Below, piece after piece: positions 1 to 9,838 of a stretch of 64,000 nt of DNA; position 1 is the first letter of the stretch; every line of letters begins with the position of its first letter. The stretch is from Craterostigma plantagineum. Taxonomy: Eukaryota; Streptophyta; Magnoliopsida; Lamiales; Linderniaceae. Both the position numbers and the translations under genes were made by a program. The DNA lies in contig JAPQWV010000334.1 of NCBI GenBank assembly GCA_027422505.1, forward strand, positions 372,001 to 436,000, given 5' to 3'. Below the pieces are notes generated by a model. It made no database searches. It was not told the DNA's origin and saw nothing but the letters and a program-made list of their open reading frames with translations.

Positions 1-1811
1 TGAACAGGGGATCGGCACTTGCGCCCGTACAATGCCTCGTACGGTGCCATACCGATCGTAGCATGGAAGCTATTGTTGTAAGAAAATTCGATCAGCGGCA
101 AATATTTGCTCCAGTTTCCCTTGAAGTCTAGCACACACGCGCGTAACATATCCTCAAGGGTTTGGATCGTCCGCTCAGACTGCCCGTCGGTCTGGGGATG
201 ATATGCAGTACTGAACGAGAGCTTAGTACCCATCGCTTTCTGTAAGCTTTGCCAGAAATTGGATAGAAATCTCGAATCTCGATCCGAGACGATAGAAATT
301 GGAATCCCATGGAGTCGAACAATTTCCTGAATATACAATTCAGCGTAGCGTTCCATGGAGTAAGTAGAGTTGATAGGAAGGAAATGAGCTGATTTCGTCA
401 GGCGGTCTACCACCACCCAGATAGCGTCATGGCCTTTCGTCGTCTTGGGTAAACCAACGACAAAGTCCATCGTGATGTGATCCCATTTCCATTCGGGTAT
501 TGGTAAGGGTTGCAGAGTTCCAGCTGGTCGCTGATGTTCCGCTTTGATCAACTGGCACGTCATACATCTACTTATGAACGTGGCGACGTCCTTCTTCATT
601 CCCGGCCACCAATATATCACCCGCAAATCTTGGTACATCTTTGTCGCGCCCGGGTGTACTGAGTATGTTGTTGCGTGTGCCTCTGTCATTATCACTCGTC
701 GTAACTCCTCGTCATTGGGCACGTATAGCCGATTCTTGTATAGCAAAGTTCCGTCTGCTCGGATTTCGAAGTCTTCGGGTAGTGTATCCTTCGTCTTTAG
801 GTAGAATTCATCCTCTTTTTGTGCTCTTTGAATTCGTTCTAGCAACGTTGGTTGAAGACTTAGCGTTTCTAGTCTCGTTTCGAGTTCTCCTAAATTGATT
901 ATTTCCACTCCAAGCCTGTGCAACTCCGTACTCATCGCCTTTCGACTAAGCACGTCTGCGACTACGTTCGCTTTGCCCGGATGATAATTGATAACGCAGT
1001 CGTAGTCTTTTACGAGCTCCAGCCATCGTCGTTGTCGCATATTCAGCTCTTTCTGTGTGAAGAAATATTTCAGACTCTTATGGTCTGTAAAGATTTCGCA
1101 CCGTTCTCCGTAAAGGTAGTGTCTCCAAATCTTTAAGGCGAAGACGACTGCTGCAAGTTCTAAGTCGTGGGTTGGGTAGTTCTTTTCGTATTCTTTTAGT
1201 TGTCTAGAGGCATACGCGATTACTTTACCATTCTGCATCAGCACGCATCCCAGTCCGTTTTTCGAGGCATCACTATAGACTGAGAATCCTCCAGTTCCCG
1301 AGGGTATAGTCAGAATAGGAGCAGAAGTGAGTCGCTTTTTCAGCTCCTGAAAACTTTGTTCACAAGCTTCAGACCACTTGAAAGGTACGTTCTTTCTGGT
1401 CAAGTTCGTCAGAGTCGAGGCAATGCTAGAGAAGTCAGCTATGAACTTACGGTAATACCCCGCAAGTCCTAGGAAACTTCGGACCTCGGTCGGAGTTGTT
1501 GGTCGTGGCCAATTGTTCACGGCATCAATCTTACTCGGGTCCACGGAGATTCCACTCCCGGAAATCACGTGTCCCAAGAAGGCTACTTGCTCAAGCCAAA
1601 ATTCGCATTTCTTGAATTTGGCGTAAAGCTGTTTCTCTCGCAGGATTCCTAAGACGATTCGTAAGTGATTCTTGTGTTCCTCCTTCGTCTTAGAATAAAT
1701 CAGGATATCGTCAATAAAGACGATTACGAAACGATCAAGATAGTCCTTAAAGACTCGGTTCATAAGATCCATAAAAGCAGCAGGGGCATTGGTCAGTCCG
1801 AAGGGCATGAC
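1..1811 (-). pseudogene. Element B pol: RT core, RNase H and integrase (partial)
   Basis: Continues the polyprotein after a nonsense codon at 1814-1812 (TAG where element A has TTG, in the segment before MPFGLTNAP). The frame looks open from about 1808 to the window edge. Recognisable in order are the RT F-x-DD segment, the connection region (ending near [11 protein letters not shown]), RNase H, the integrase HHCC zinc domain and the start of the DDE core. RT copies the genomic RNA, RNase H degrades it, and integrase inserts the cDNA. With the upstream stop and two frameshifts this copy cannot give a full polyprotein. Plus-strand reading frames across this stretch are antisense shadows. Confidence 0.88.
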
Positions 1812-2180
1812 CTAAAACTCGTAATGGCCGTACCTCGTACTGAACGCCGTTTTAGGAACATCTGTCTCCCTGATTTTTAACTGATGGTATCCCGAACGGA
1901 GATCGATTTTCGAGAATACCGTGGCGCCCTGTAGTTGATCGAACAGATCATCGATCCTCGGCAACGGGTATTTATTTTTGATCGTGATCTTGTTCAATTC
2001 CCGATAGTCGATACACAGTCGCATCGACCCGTCTTTCTTTCGCACAAATAGGACTGGTGCTCCCCACGGTGAAAAGCTAGGTTGAATAAACCCTTTCTGT
2101 AATAAGTCCTCTAGCTGTTCCTTCAACTCTTTCAGTTCATTCGGCGCTAGGCGATAGGGAGCCTTAGAAATTGGGGCGGA
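1812..2180 (-). pseudogene. Element B pol: RT N-terminal segment
   Basis: Encodes the RT fingers/palm start, including [20 protein letters not shown] and the [10 protein letters not shown] motif, typical of Ty3/gypsy RT. It is cut upstream by a 1-nt deletion in the C run at 2181-2183 (one C fewer than in element A) and ends at the TAG stop at 1814-1812. These lesions are not shared with element A, so they arose independently. No function is expected from the fragment. Confidence 0.88.
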
Positions 2181-3107
2181 CCCGGTATCAGATCTATCGT
2201 AAACTGTATTTCCCGATCACGGGGTAACCCCGGGAGATCGTCAGGAAATACATCGGCATATTCATTGACTATCGGCATGTCTTTCAGTTCTGGCTGAGGT
2301 AACTCCTCCGCCTTCACCGCGTACACAAGATAAGACTCACAACCGGATCTCAATAGTCGTTGAGCCTTCAACACAGAGATTTGCGGAATACGATTTAATG
2401 TAGTTTTTCCCGAAAAAGTGAACACTTCTTCTTCGGGTATTTGAAATTTTACGACCTTCTTGTTGCAATCTATGATGGCTCCATATCTCGAAAGCCAATC
2501 CATCCCAAAAATAACATCATAGTCATTCATTGGGATCACAATCAGGTCGACACTCAGATCTCTACCCTCAATGTTCACAGAACATCCTTCCAGCACTTGG
2601 TTAGTGCGTGTCGGATCACCGTGTGGTAGGGTAACAATGTAATTGCATTCAGACAAGGTAGGAGAGAGTCCCACCTTTTCCACATATTTGGCCGACACAA
2701 ATGAATGTGTAGCCCCATAGTCAATTAACACAGAAGTGGGCACGTCATAGATAGTCAACGTACCCGTCACTACGGAAGGATTTGCTTCGGCCTCCTCATT
2801 CGTTAGAGTAAGACCCGTGCTGGCACTGGAGGGGGTCGAATCAACGGTCGGTTCGGAACTTGAGGTACATGTTCATTACAGTTCCTTGCGTAGTGTCCTA
2901 TTTTCCCACATCGAAAGCATTGTGGGGTCGGGTTTGGTCTTGGTCCATAGCACGGACCAGAATGGAAACGCCCACACTGTCGGCATTGAATCGCAGCACC
3001 TGAGGGCCGGTTCGCAACGTTAAATGGCCCTTGGTTCGGTCTTGGCCTCCAGTTCTGCTGGCCCGGTTGATTCCCGCGATAATTTGGTCCTTTGCCGAAA
3101 AATTGGC
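2181..3107 (-). pseudogene. Element B gag 3' end and aspartic protease
   Basis: The upstream part holds the nucleocapsid zinc knuckle CX2CX4HX4C (CFRCGK..H....C), followed by the retropepsin-like protease. The usual active-site D-S-G reads D-Y-G here (element A keeps [10 protein letters not shown]), a possible inactivating change. A 1-nt deletion in the A run at 2810-2811 shifts the frame between knuckle and protease, and another at 2181-2183 shifts it before RT. The piece ends at the point where element A entered gag, between the basic linker and the rest of gag now at 16641-17423. Confidence 0.87.
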
Positions 3108-5454
3108 TGTAACACCCGTAAAAATTTAATATGGGATTTTCTTTTTATAAAATATGTAATGTTGCGAATTAAGAAGTTCGATAAGAAATTAGAATGGCGA
3201 AGCAAAAATATAAATTAAAAGTCTCAAAAAAAAAAAATACTACGAAATTTAATCAAAGAAATATCAAAAAAATAATAATGGTAGGTATGAGATGGGCCGA
3301 ACTAAACTTTTCAAAGGTTGGCCCAAAGCTTAAAGATAAACTTCAATAAAAACGTTACTTAAGGGTGAGGAAAAATTAGAATCATCACTTAGTCATGTCA
3401 CACGAATTCCTAAGTATTTGAAATGATCAATACGTTCAAAGCTCTCATAAGCTATTAATAAACAACAAGGAAGAAAAAAAAAAGAGCTGGTAGAGACCTC
3501 ATCAACTCTAACCTACGTGCTTTCAACATAAGGTATGCAAAAGCTTCTTAAACTTAGTGTAATTAATGTATGCTTGCTCGAAATCAGTATTTAAAGTATA
3601 TATATGCCTTGAAACGAATTATCATGATTAGAAATCTTGGTGTTAGAACTCGTATCTGATCATAAGAGATTTACAGTGCTTCATGAGGAGTAAATGTCGA
3701 TATATGATGGTAGGCTAATTGAAGGTTGACGTCGAACTGTGTTATAGAAAGTCGAGAACTGTATAGATAGATTTCGCAGTGTTTGATAAATATCGAGATG
3801 TATGTAGTAAAAATGTCGAATGAAATCTCGGTATTAAAAGATGTCGAGAGGTATTTAAGAGAAATGTCGACATTGCTGAGAATTCGAGCTCGACATTCTG
3901 TATGTCTCGACATTTTATTCGAACTCGACATTTTTGATATGTCCCGACATTTTATAAGGTTTCGATTAGATCTCGGCAAGCTTGTAAGATATCGACATTT
4001 GTTACCTCGACATTTAATAAAGTCTCGACATTTTACAAACACTTCGACATTTACAAAGTATCGACATTTAACTAGGTCTCGACATCTACTATCAATTCGA
4101 CATTTTCCATGTTATTTTAACTAGCCAAGTCTCGACATTTCTCCATGCCATTTCGACATTTAATACTTCTAACCAAACTCGACATTTTATTAGATGATTT
4201 CGACATTTTGGTTTAGTTAATAAATTTTCGGTATTTTAGGATTTTGTTATATTTTAGGGTTTTCAATATTTTAAGATTTATTTATTTTTAGGAATATCAT
4301 TATTTTTTAAGTTTTCATAAATTTTAGGGTTGTCTATAATTGGAATTTAGGAACTTAATAACTTATACAGTTTAGCAAATATACTGATATAATAATATTT
4401 ATTTATTCAGAGAATCGACTTATAGGGATTCCACCAGACTTTATATTTGACGCTAGCAGGAGGACAGGTAGGTGGATTATCCATCTACAATACGTAAACA
4501 CATTTATGTGTTTTCATGTGGTTATGCGATTTACGTGGCTTATGTGATTTACATGCTTTACCTGTTTGACGTACGTTTTACATGGATCATGCTTTATGAA
4601 TGTTATGTATATGCATAGCACATGCATATCACGTTAGAGAGAGAGGTGGTTGTACCGTATTGAGACGGTGATATGAGATATTGACGTACGGGGTAGAATG
4701 AGAGGCTTGTGATTGGCGACTCTTAGTGGAGTCGAGGTTGGGCTCACTGGGCACCTGGCGGAGACAGGCGTGATCAATCTGTCTACTCGGGCGTGACCGT
4801 CCCGAGGTGCATACCGCCGAGATATTAATTTGACCTGATAGGAGGCCATTGGCGTGATCGTCCAGTGCACTATCAGTGTATACTATTGGTGCAGAGCGAC
4901 CCGGTAGGAGGCCATTGGCGTGATCGTTCAGTGCACTACCAGGGTAGGCTGCCGCGAGACTTGGGGGTGGCCTCCCAGTAGTCTTTGCGCGCGAGGGTGT
5001 CGAGCCTAACCTAGGGCCCTGTATTGTGTGAAATAGGAATGTGGGGAAAGAAAGAGTGTGCATTATATTATGTTGTGAGATATTGGGATTGGGATTGAGT
5101 GCACACTTGCATACATGCATTTTATTCACCTACTGGGCAAATTGCTCAGTGTTTACGTGTTGTAGGTACTGAGTCCGACGCTGATACGCGTCGTGACTGA
5201 GGCGGCTGGTGGCGGTGCTCCACGGACTTTTGAGGGCGGTGCGGTACATGGATGAAGACCTGTGGAGCGGCGTTAGCGTTTTTGTTCTTTTGATAATTTT
5301 TGGGGCTTCGGCCCGTGTACAGAGATAACGATGTAGACTGATTTTTATATTAGTGTATATTATTTTAGGAAAAAGTTTTAATTAGACGGGCCTTCCGCGG
5401 CTTACGTTGCGGAAATCCGCCACTAATCCTAATTAGAAAAGTAGGGTCGCCACA
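3108..5454 (+). repeat. Element A 5' LTR
   Basis: Starts TGTAACACCCG right after target duplication TTGGC and ends CGCCACA just before the PBS; the same sequence recurs at 14310-16640. About 2.35 kb. It should hold the promoter and RNA start/end signals. A TATA-like stretch lies near 3597-3606, but I cannot show it is used. The middle (about 3800-4220) is a dense array of a TCGACATT motif. The downstream third is GC-richer, with paired near-repeats around 4840-4930 (AGGAGGCCATTGGCGTGATC occurs twice). No coding sequence is supported. Confidence 0.94.
3800..4220 (+). repeat. Dispersed TCGACATTT motif array in the element A LTR
   Basis: More than fifteen copies of TCGACATT(T), mostly C/A/T-TCGACATTT, separated by irregular 8-25 bp spacers. 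The 3' LTR has the same array at about 15000-15400, and the element B LTR holds related motifs (TGTCGAG on the plus strand). Spacing is not constant, so this is not a simple tandem repeat. The motif contains the near-palindrome TGTCGACA in places. Function unknown; clustered binding sites are one possibility. Confidence 0.8.
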
Positions 5455-5456
5455 GG

Positions 5457-5468
5457 TGGTATCAGAGC
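5457..5468 (+). other. Primer-binding site of element A (tRNA-Met type)
   Basis: TGGTATCAGAGC begins two bases after the LTR end. It is the usual complement to the 3' end of plant initiator tRNA-Met and primes minus-strand cDNA. Confidence 0.93.
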
Positions 5469-5615
5469 GTAGGCTTTAGATTCTGCAGACTGTCCATGTA
5501 CTGCCGCTCAAAAGCCTGGAGAACCAGCCTGGCCTGTAAGTTTACTTCTTGAGTATGTGATTACGTGTTATTTGATATATGTGCTTTATATGACGGATTG
5601 TAGAACTAGTTGAAA

Positions 5616-6550
5616 ATGCCGAGGACACGTAGAGAAGTGGGTGAAACTAGTCGTAGGGCGGGTTCCAAATCCCCACCGAATGAGGACCGCTCTACAATTC
5701 ATCAGTTAACTGATCTGATTCGGCGACAGTCCGATCAGATTAACGACCTCATTCACCGTCAAAATTCCTCGAAGCGCCACACATCCCCTGGCCTAGAACG
5801 TGTGGAAGCAGCCGGGGAAAGGTTTCGAAGACTAAACCCCCCTTCATTTGAGGAAGCTGCCGATCCTACCTATGCGGAGGATTGGCTTAGAACTATTGAT
5901 AATATGTTCCGCGTGAGTCATCTTCCTGATACTGAGAAGGTGACTTGTGCCACTTTTATGTTACGTGGGAACGCGGGCTATTGGTGGGACACTATCCAGG
6001 TGCTCGAGGATCCCACTATGATGACCTGGGAGAGATTTAAGACTCTCTTCCGAGGGAAGTACTTCACGGCGCCAGATCGAGCGCAGAAACTGAACGAATT
6101 CATCAATCTGAAACAAGGAGGGATGTCTGTAGCAGACTACATCCGCAAATTTGAGCAGTTGTCTAGGTTTGCGCCACATATCGTGGCCACTGACGAGTTG
6201 AAAATTGAACGATTCTTGGAGGGTCTCAAACCCGAGATCTTCCGGAACGTAAGTATGTACGATACGGAAGGGAAGACTTATGCCCGTATCGCTGAACGAG
6301 CAATCCTAGCTGAACAAGCGGAGAGCAGGGTTGCAAAGGCGCAGGATGCTAAACGGAGGACAGAAGGACAACAAGGGGGAGGGAACCAGAAACGCCAATT
6401 TTTCAACAAAGGACCAAATTATCGCGGGAATCAACCGGGCCAGCAGAACTGGAGGCCAAGACCGAACCAAGGGCCATTTAACGTTGCGAACCGGCCCTCA
6501 GGTGCTGCGATTCAATGCCGACAGTGTGGGCGTTTCCATTCTGGTCCGTG
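5616..6550 (+). pseudogene. Element A gag, 5' part (interrupted)
   Basis: The ATG at 5616 (MPRTRREVGETSRR) starts a gypsy Gag. It has a polar N-terminal region, then the retrotransposon gag core (about residues 75-220, with FMLRGNAGYWWD and WERFKTLFRGKYF), then a basic Q/N/G-rich linker and a cysteine motif CRQCGRFHSGPC. The same ATG is conserved in element B at 17423. Gag forms the cytoplasmic particle that packages the RNA. The frame is cut at 6550 by element C, which entered in the nucleocapsid region; the second knuckle resumes at 10743. Without C, gag runs directly into pol. Confidence 0.9.
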
Positions 6551-6884
6551 TGTTAGGAATATTTTATAGTGTTCAATTTCAATATGTTTATCTTAGTTGG
6601 TTTGTATTTAATTAACTTTGGGCTAGTTTGTAATATTCTAGTTCTTAGTTATTAGGGGTATAATATACCAACTAATGTGGTATATATACCCCCAAACCCT
6701 AATTCATTAGGGTGTGTGTTTTTGGTGTAGTATGTGTGAGTGCGTGTGTGTTGAATAGTAAACAAAGCATTTTCAAAGCATTCATCGTCTTCACTGTCAC
6801 ACCCCACGTTCGAGCTTTAAATCTTCATTATTAGCGTGGTAAATCGTCCTAGATTAATATTGTTGGATCAAAAAGGGACCAACA
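6551..6884 (+). repeat. Element C left LTR
   Basis: 334 bp, TGTTAGGAAT to GGACCAACA, followed by CG and the PBS. It is almost identical to the inverted copy at 9839-10737 with D removed, and related to the LTRs of element I (43420-43758, 47213-47550). The last 24 bp (6861-6884) form an imperfect hairpin TGTTGG...CCAACA also present in element I. A palindrome AACCCTAATTCATTAGGGT lies in the middle. A TATA-like GTATATATA occurs near 6681-6689. Confidence 0.9.
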
Positions 6885-6886
6885 CG

Positions 6887-6898
6887 TGGTATCAGAGC
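6887..6898 (+). other. Primer-binding site of element C (tRNA-Met type)
   Basis: TGGTATCAGAGC two bases after the left LTR end. No mirror copy is found next to the right, inverted LTR. Confidence 0.9.
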
Positions 6899-8439
6899 AA
6901 ACACGTTTGGATTTGAGCAAGTTTCTGAAATTTTTGGGTTTATTTTTCAGTTTCGAATTCTGCCTTGTTCTTGAATTTTTGAGTTGATTTTACTGATTTT
7001 GTAAGCTCAAGAGCTAATTAGGTCATTTTCGAGTGATTCTCAGTGTTTACCCAACTGTTTTCAGCAATTTTGAGTAAGGTTTGAGCTAAAATTCGAGTCT
7101 GAATTTTTTTTTTGGTTCAGTTCTTCAGTTTCGGGCAAAGCAAGTAGACTATTTTACTGTAGCAAATCTGAGTTTCGGGCGAAACAAACAGATTTCACCG
7201 TAGCAAATCACTGTGCGAATTCAATTAAATCACTGTAGCAATCACAGAGTTTCGGGCGAAACTATCAATTTCACTTTAGCTATCTCGTTGTAGCAACCAA
7301 TCGACCGAAACTCATTTTAAGTTAAATTGGTACTGTAGCAATTTCACTGTTGCTCCATTGTAGCAACAAATCGCCCGAAATCGCCCGAAAGCTGCTCAAA
7401 TTTAATGGTCAAACTTTTTCTTTCGGTCAAAGAGTAAAAGCAACTGTCAGTTCTCAATACAAATCAGTCCACCCATCGATTTGTTGATTTTTTTTTTACT
7501 CACTAGAGTCGATTGTGACTCATCAATTTCAAATTAAATTTTGTCCACTTTACAAGCAATTGATCGAAACTTCACTGTAGCAATTCACTTAGTTTCGATC
7601 GAAACAACCAGTAGCAAATCACTGTTCCTTTATTCGTCCAATTGCAAAAGTTTTTCATTGGTTACTGTAGCAACACTGTAGCAAGCGATTTCACTGTAGC
7701 GAAATAGATCACTGTAGCAATACTATCGGGCGACACTGAAAATCCCTGTAGCGACACTGTAGCAAAGCGATTTCACTGTAGCGAAATAATCAAATCTGGT
7801 TTCGATCGAAACTGTTTTTTTTTTTTTTTTTCACTCTAGCAAATATTAATTGCATTGTACAAAACCTGATTTCGGTCGAAACACAAACATTCACTGTAGC
7901 GATTTCAACCAATTCGCACGAAACACTTTCGCCGAGCAATTTTTTTTGAGTACTGTAGCAATTCAATCAATAGCCCGAAACACTTTCGACGAGCAAAATT
8001 TCACTGTTGCAAATTCGATCGAAACTAATCCTATATGTTGCTTCGCCCGAAACTGGGTGTTTCCTCGGCGAAACTGAGTGTCACCCGATTGATTAAATCG
8101 CCCGAAACTGCTACAATACCCAAATTACTACAGTAATCGTCGAAGCTACAGTACCCGATTTAATACAGTACCAAATTAAAAAAAAAAATCCACAAAACGT
8201 GTCAACGATCATTTATATCCAACAATCAACTTATGACATCTTTGGCAAATTATAGAAAAAGTTTGGGTCATTTTCTCGAAGTTTTCGAAATCATCACAAA
8301 ATTTTTCGGTACACGCCAAAAATTTTCGACGCTGACTTTCTTCGATACTTCACGATACGTCTCGAGTGAACCAAACTTTTCGTCACTGAAATTTCAAAAG
8401 CCAATTTCTATTTTTTAATTAAATATTATATTAATTAAA
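6899..8439 (+). repeat. Element C leader with two interleaved degenerate motifs
   Basis: About 1.5 kb with no supported coding sequence. From about 7130 to 8160 it contains at least twenty copies of CACTGTAGCAA-like sequence and about fifteen of TTTCGRNCGAAAC-like sequence (GGGCGAAAC, CGATCGAAAC, CGCCCGAAAC). The second is a self-complementary arm pair around a variable centre. The two alternate irregularly. The earlier part (6899-7130) is T-rich without clear structure, and 8170-8440 is A/T-rich. The stretch lies where the packaging leader of a retroelement would be. Confidence 0.8.
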
Positions 8440-9652
8440 ATGGATGCTCAAGCTAGGAAAATTGAGGAATTAGAAGCAAGACTTGCTAATAATTACTCTG
8501 TGTTGCTTAAGCAACAAGAAAGCCTAGCTTATGCTAATGAAGATTTGACAAAAGCAAAGTCAAATATAATTAGCTTAGAAACTAAGTTAGAAGATAGTGA
8601 ATATAGGGTCTGCGAGATGGCAAAAAATTTACGTTCTTGCGAAGCTGAGCGAAATGAAATCTCATCAAAATATGAGACAGTCTTAGAGGAACAGCTTATG
8701 CTTTACTCTAAGATTAAACGATTAGAGAATGTTGTTTCGAATATAGGTCAAGCGGGTCAAAACTCTCCTTCTAACTTAATTCCTAACGGGAAAATATTTT
8801 ACATGATCAAAAGCCTACTATATGTGATACTCCAGAGACTCTCCGTAAATTGAAAGATTTACAAGATGCTTTGGAATCTGAAAGGATAGGTTTTGGCGCT
8901 GAAAAGGAAAAGCTTTTAAAGGAGATTTTATATCTCAAAAATTCCCCGTCTTTATCTGTTTCAAATGATTTGTCAAATAATACATCTTGCTCAAAACAGA
9001 TAAATAAAACAAAAACTAAAAGAAGCATCCTTGTTCCTAAAACTGAGAAAGCTTTTATTAATCATTCTAAGTCAATTTTGACTGAAGCTGAAACGTTAAG
9101 TAAAAGCAAAGCGCTAAAAATAGCTAAGGAACAAATAAAGATTAGGAAGGAGAAAAGAAAATCAATATTATCTTCGAAAATTAAAGTCGAAAATGTTCAA
9201 GATTTTCCTCTCCCATTCCTATCAAAAGGGAAGCGTGCAAAGAAGAAGTTCCAAGCTTAAGCAAACGAACTTCTCAAATCCCGCACATTCATCATTATAG
9301 AGTGAATGATGTGAACTCTAGTAGGCAATACGACTCATCATCCAATGATGCATATAGCGCCATTAGCTCATATTCCTGCTTGAAATACCCAGTCCAGATT
9401 TATTCCAGAAAGCATCTTATGCGACTGGCTAGGGAGAAAATCTTTAGGTCTTCTACACCTAGGCACACATTCACCGGCACTGAATTGTCATTTCCCTCTA
9501 AGGTTCACCAAACCTGGATTCCTAAATCACAAATCAAATTGAATTGGACTTTAAAGGATGATTTAGGATCAATATCTGAACCAAATGTGCTTAACTTGTT
9601 TTCTGCTAACAAGGGAGGACCCATCCAAAAATGGGTACCAAAGTCCCGATAA
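8440..9652 (+). pseudogene. Element C copia gag remnant (coiled coil plus conserved tail)
   Basis: Three overlapping frames make one decayed gag. The first (8440-8853) starts MDAQARKIEELEARL and is a long coiled coil matching the gag coils of elements E and G. The frame shifts near 8800 and again near 9255. The last part (9302-9652) carries a tail shared with E and G: LKYPVQIYSRKHL, WIPKS, LGSISEP and a final KWVPKSR before TAA. The gag core and zinc knuckle are absent, so this is a truncated derivative. In this copy the stop is in the same frame as the sequence matching the start of pol. It may have served as a trans-packaged, non-autonomous element. Confidence 0.8.
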
Positions 9653-9669
9653 GTTTTGCAGATTCCCAG

Positions 9670-9797
9670 CATGGGTAGGTACTAAGAGAGCTGCTCCACA
9701 CTCATGACTGGTATGCGACGAGGGCAGCCAAACATCCCAACGTGTATGGTATCTCGGGTTGCTTCACATACGCGGCTGGCTAGCGAGGCGAGCGACC
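9670..9797 (+). other. Two tandem hairpin/pseudoknot units in element C
   Basis: Unit 1 pairs CATGGG (9670-9675) with CTCATG (9701-9706); its loop segment AGCTGCTC (9689-9696) can pair with GGGCAGCC (9722-9729). Unit 2 pairs CGTGTATG (9741-9748) with CATACGCG (9767-9774, one mismatch), and GGTTGCTT (9757-9764) with GAGCGACC (9790-9797, weaker). The units are about 71 bp apart and resemble the three units of element I and the protease active-site segment of copia pol. Unit 1 begins 17 nt after the gag stop. RNA folding is inferred, not shown. Confidence 0.65.
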
Positions 9798-9838
9798 ACA
9801 CGAGGGTATATTATATTTACACATGCTTCAAAAGACTT

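Larger units (their letters stand above)
1..3107 (-). mobile_element. Element B, 3' part: Ty3/gypsy (Tekay/Del-like) retrotransposon
   Basis: Minus-strand internal region of a gypsy element, read right to left as gag zinc-knuckle end, protease, reverse transcriptase, RNase H and integrase; it runs off the left edge. It is nearly identical to element A pol (10743-13700) read on the other strand. The interruption at 3107/3108 is exact: the gag sequence resumes at 16641, and TTGGC (3103-3107 and 16641-16645) flanks element A as a 5-bp target duplication. B is therefore the host of A. Its own 3' LTR lies outside the window. Confidence 0.93.

Noticed and set aside
544..1136. Plus-strand reading frames over element B pol, and the matching minus-strand frames at 12796-13150 over element A
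   Set aside because: They are antisense to RNase H and integrase codons and recur only because A and B are homologous in opposite directions.
3800..4220. CRISPR-like look of the spaced short repeats
   Set aside because: The repeat words are about 9 bp, spacers irregular, and the context is a plant LTR.
4629..5129. A 166-codon minus-strand frame in the A LTR, repeated at 15816-16316 and 17911-18411
   Set aside because: It recurs only because the LTR region is repeated; no domain, and it opposes the transcript direction in all three.
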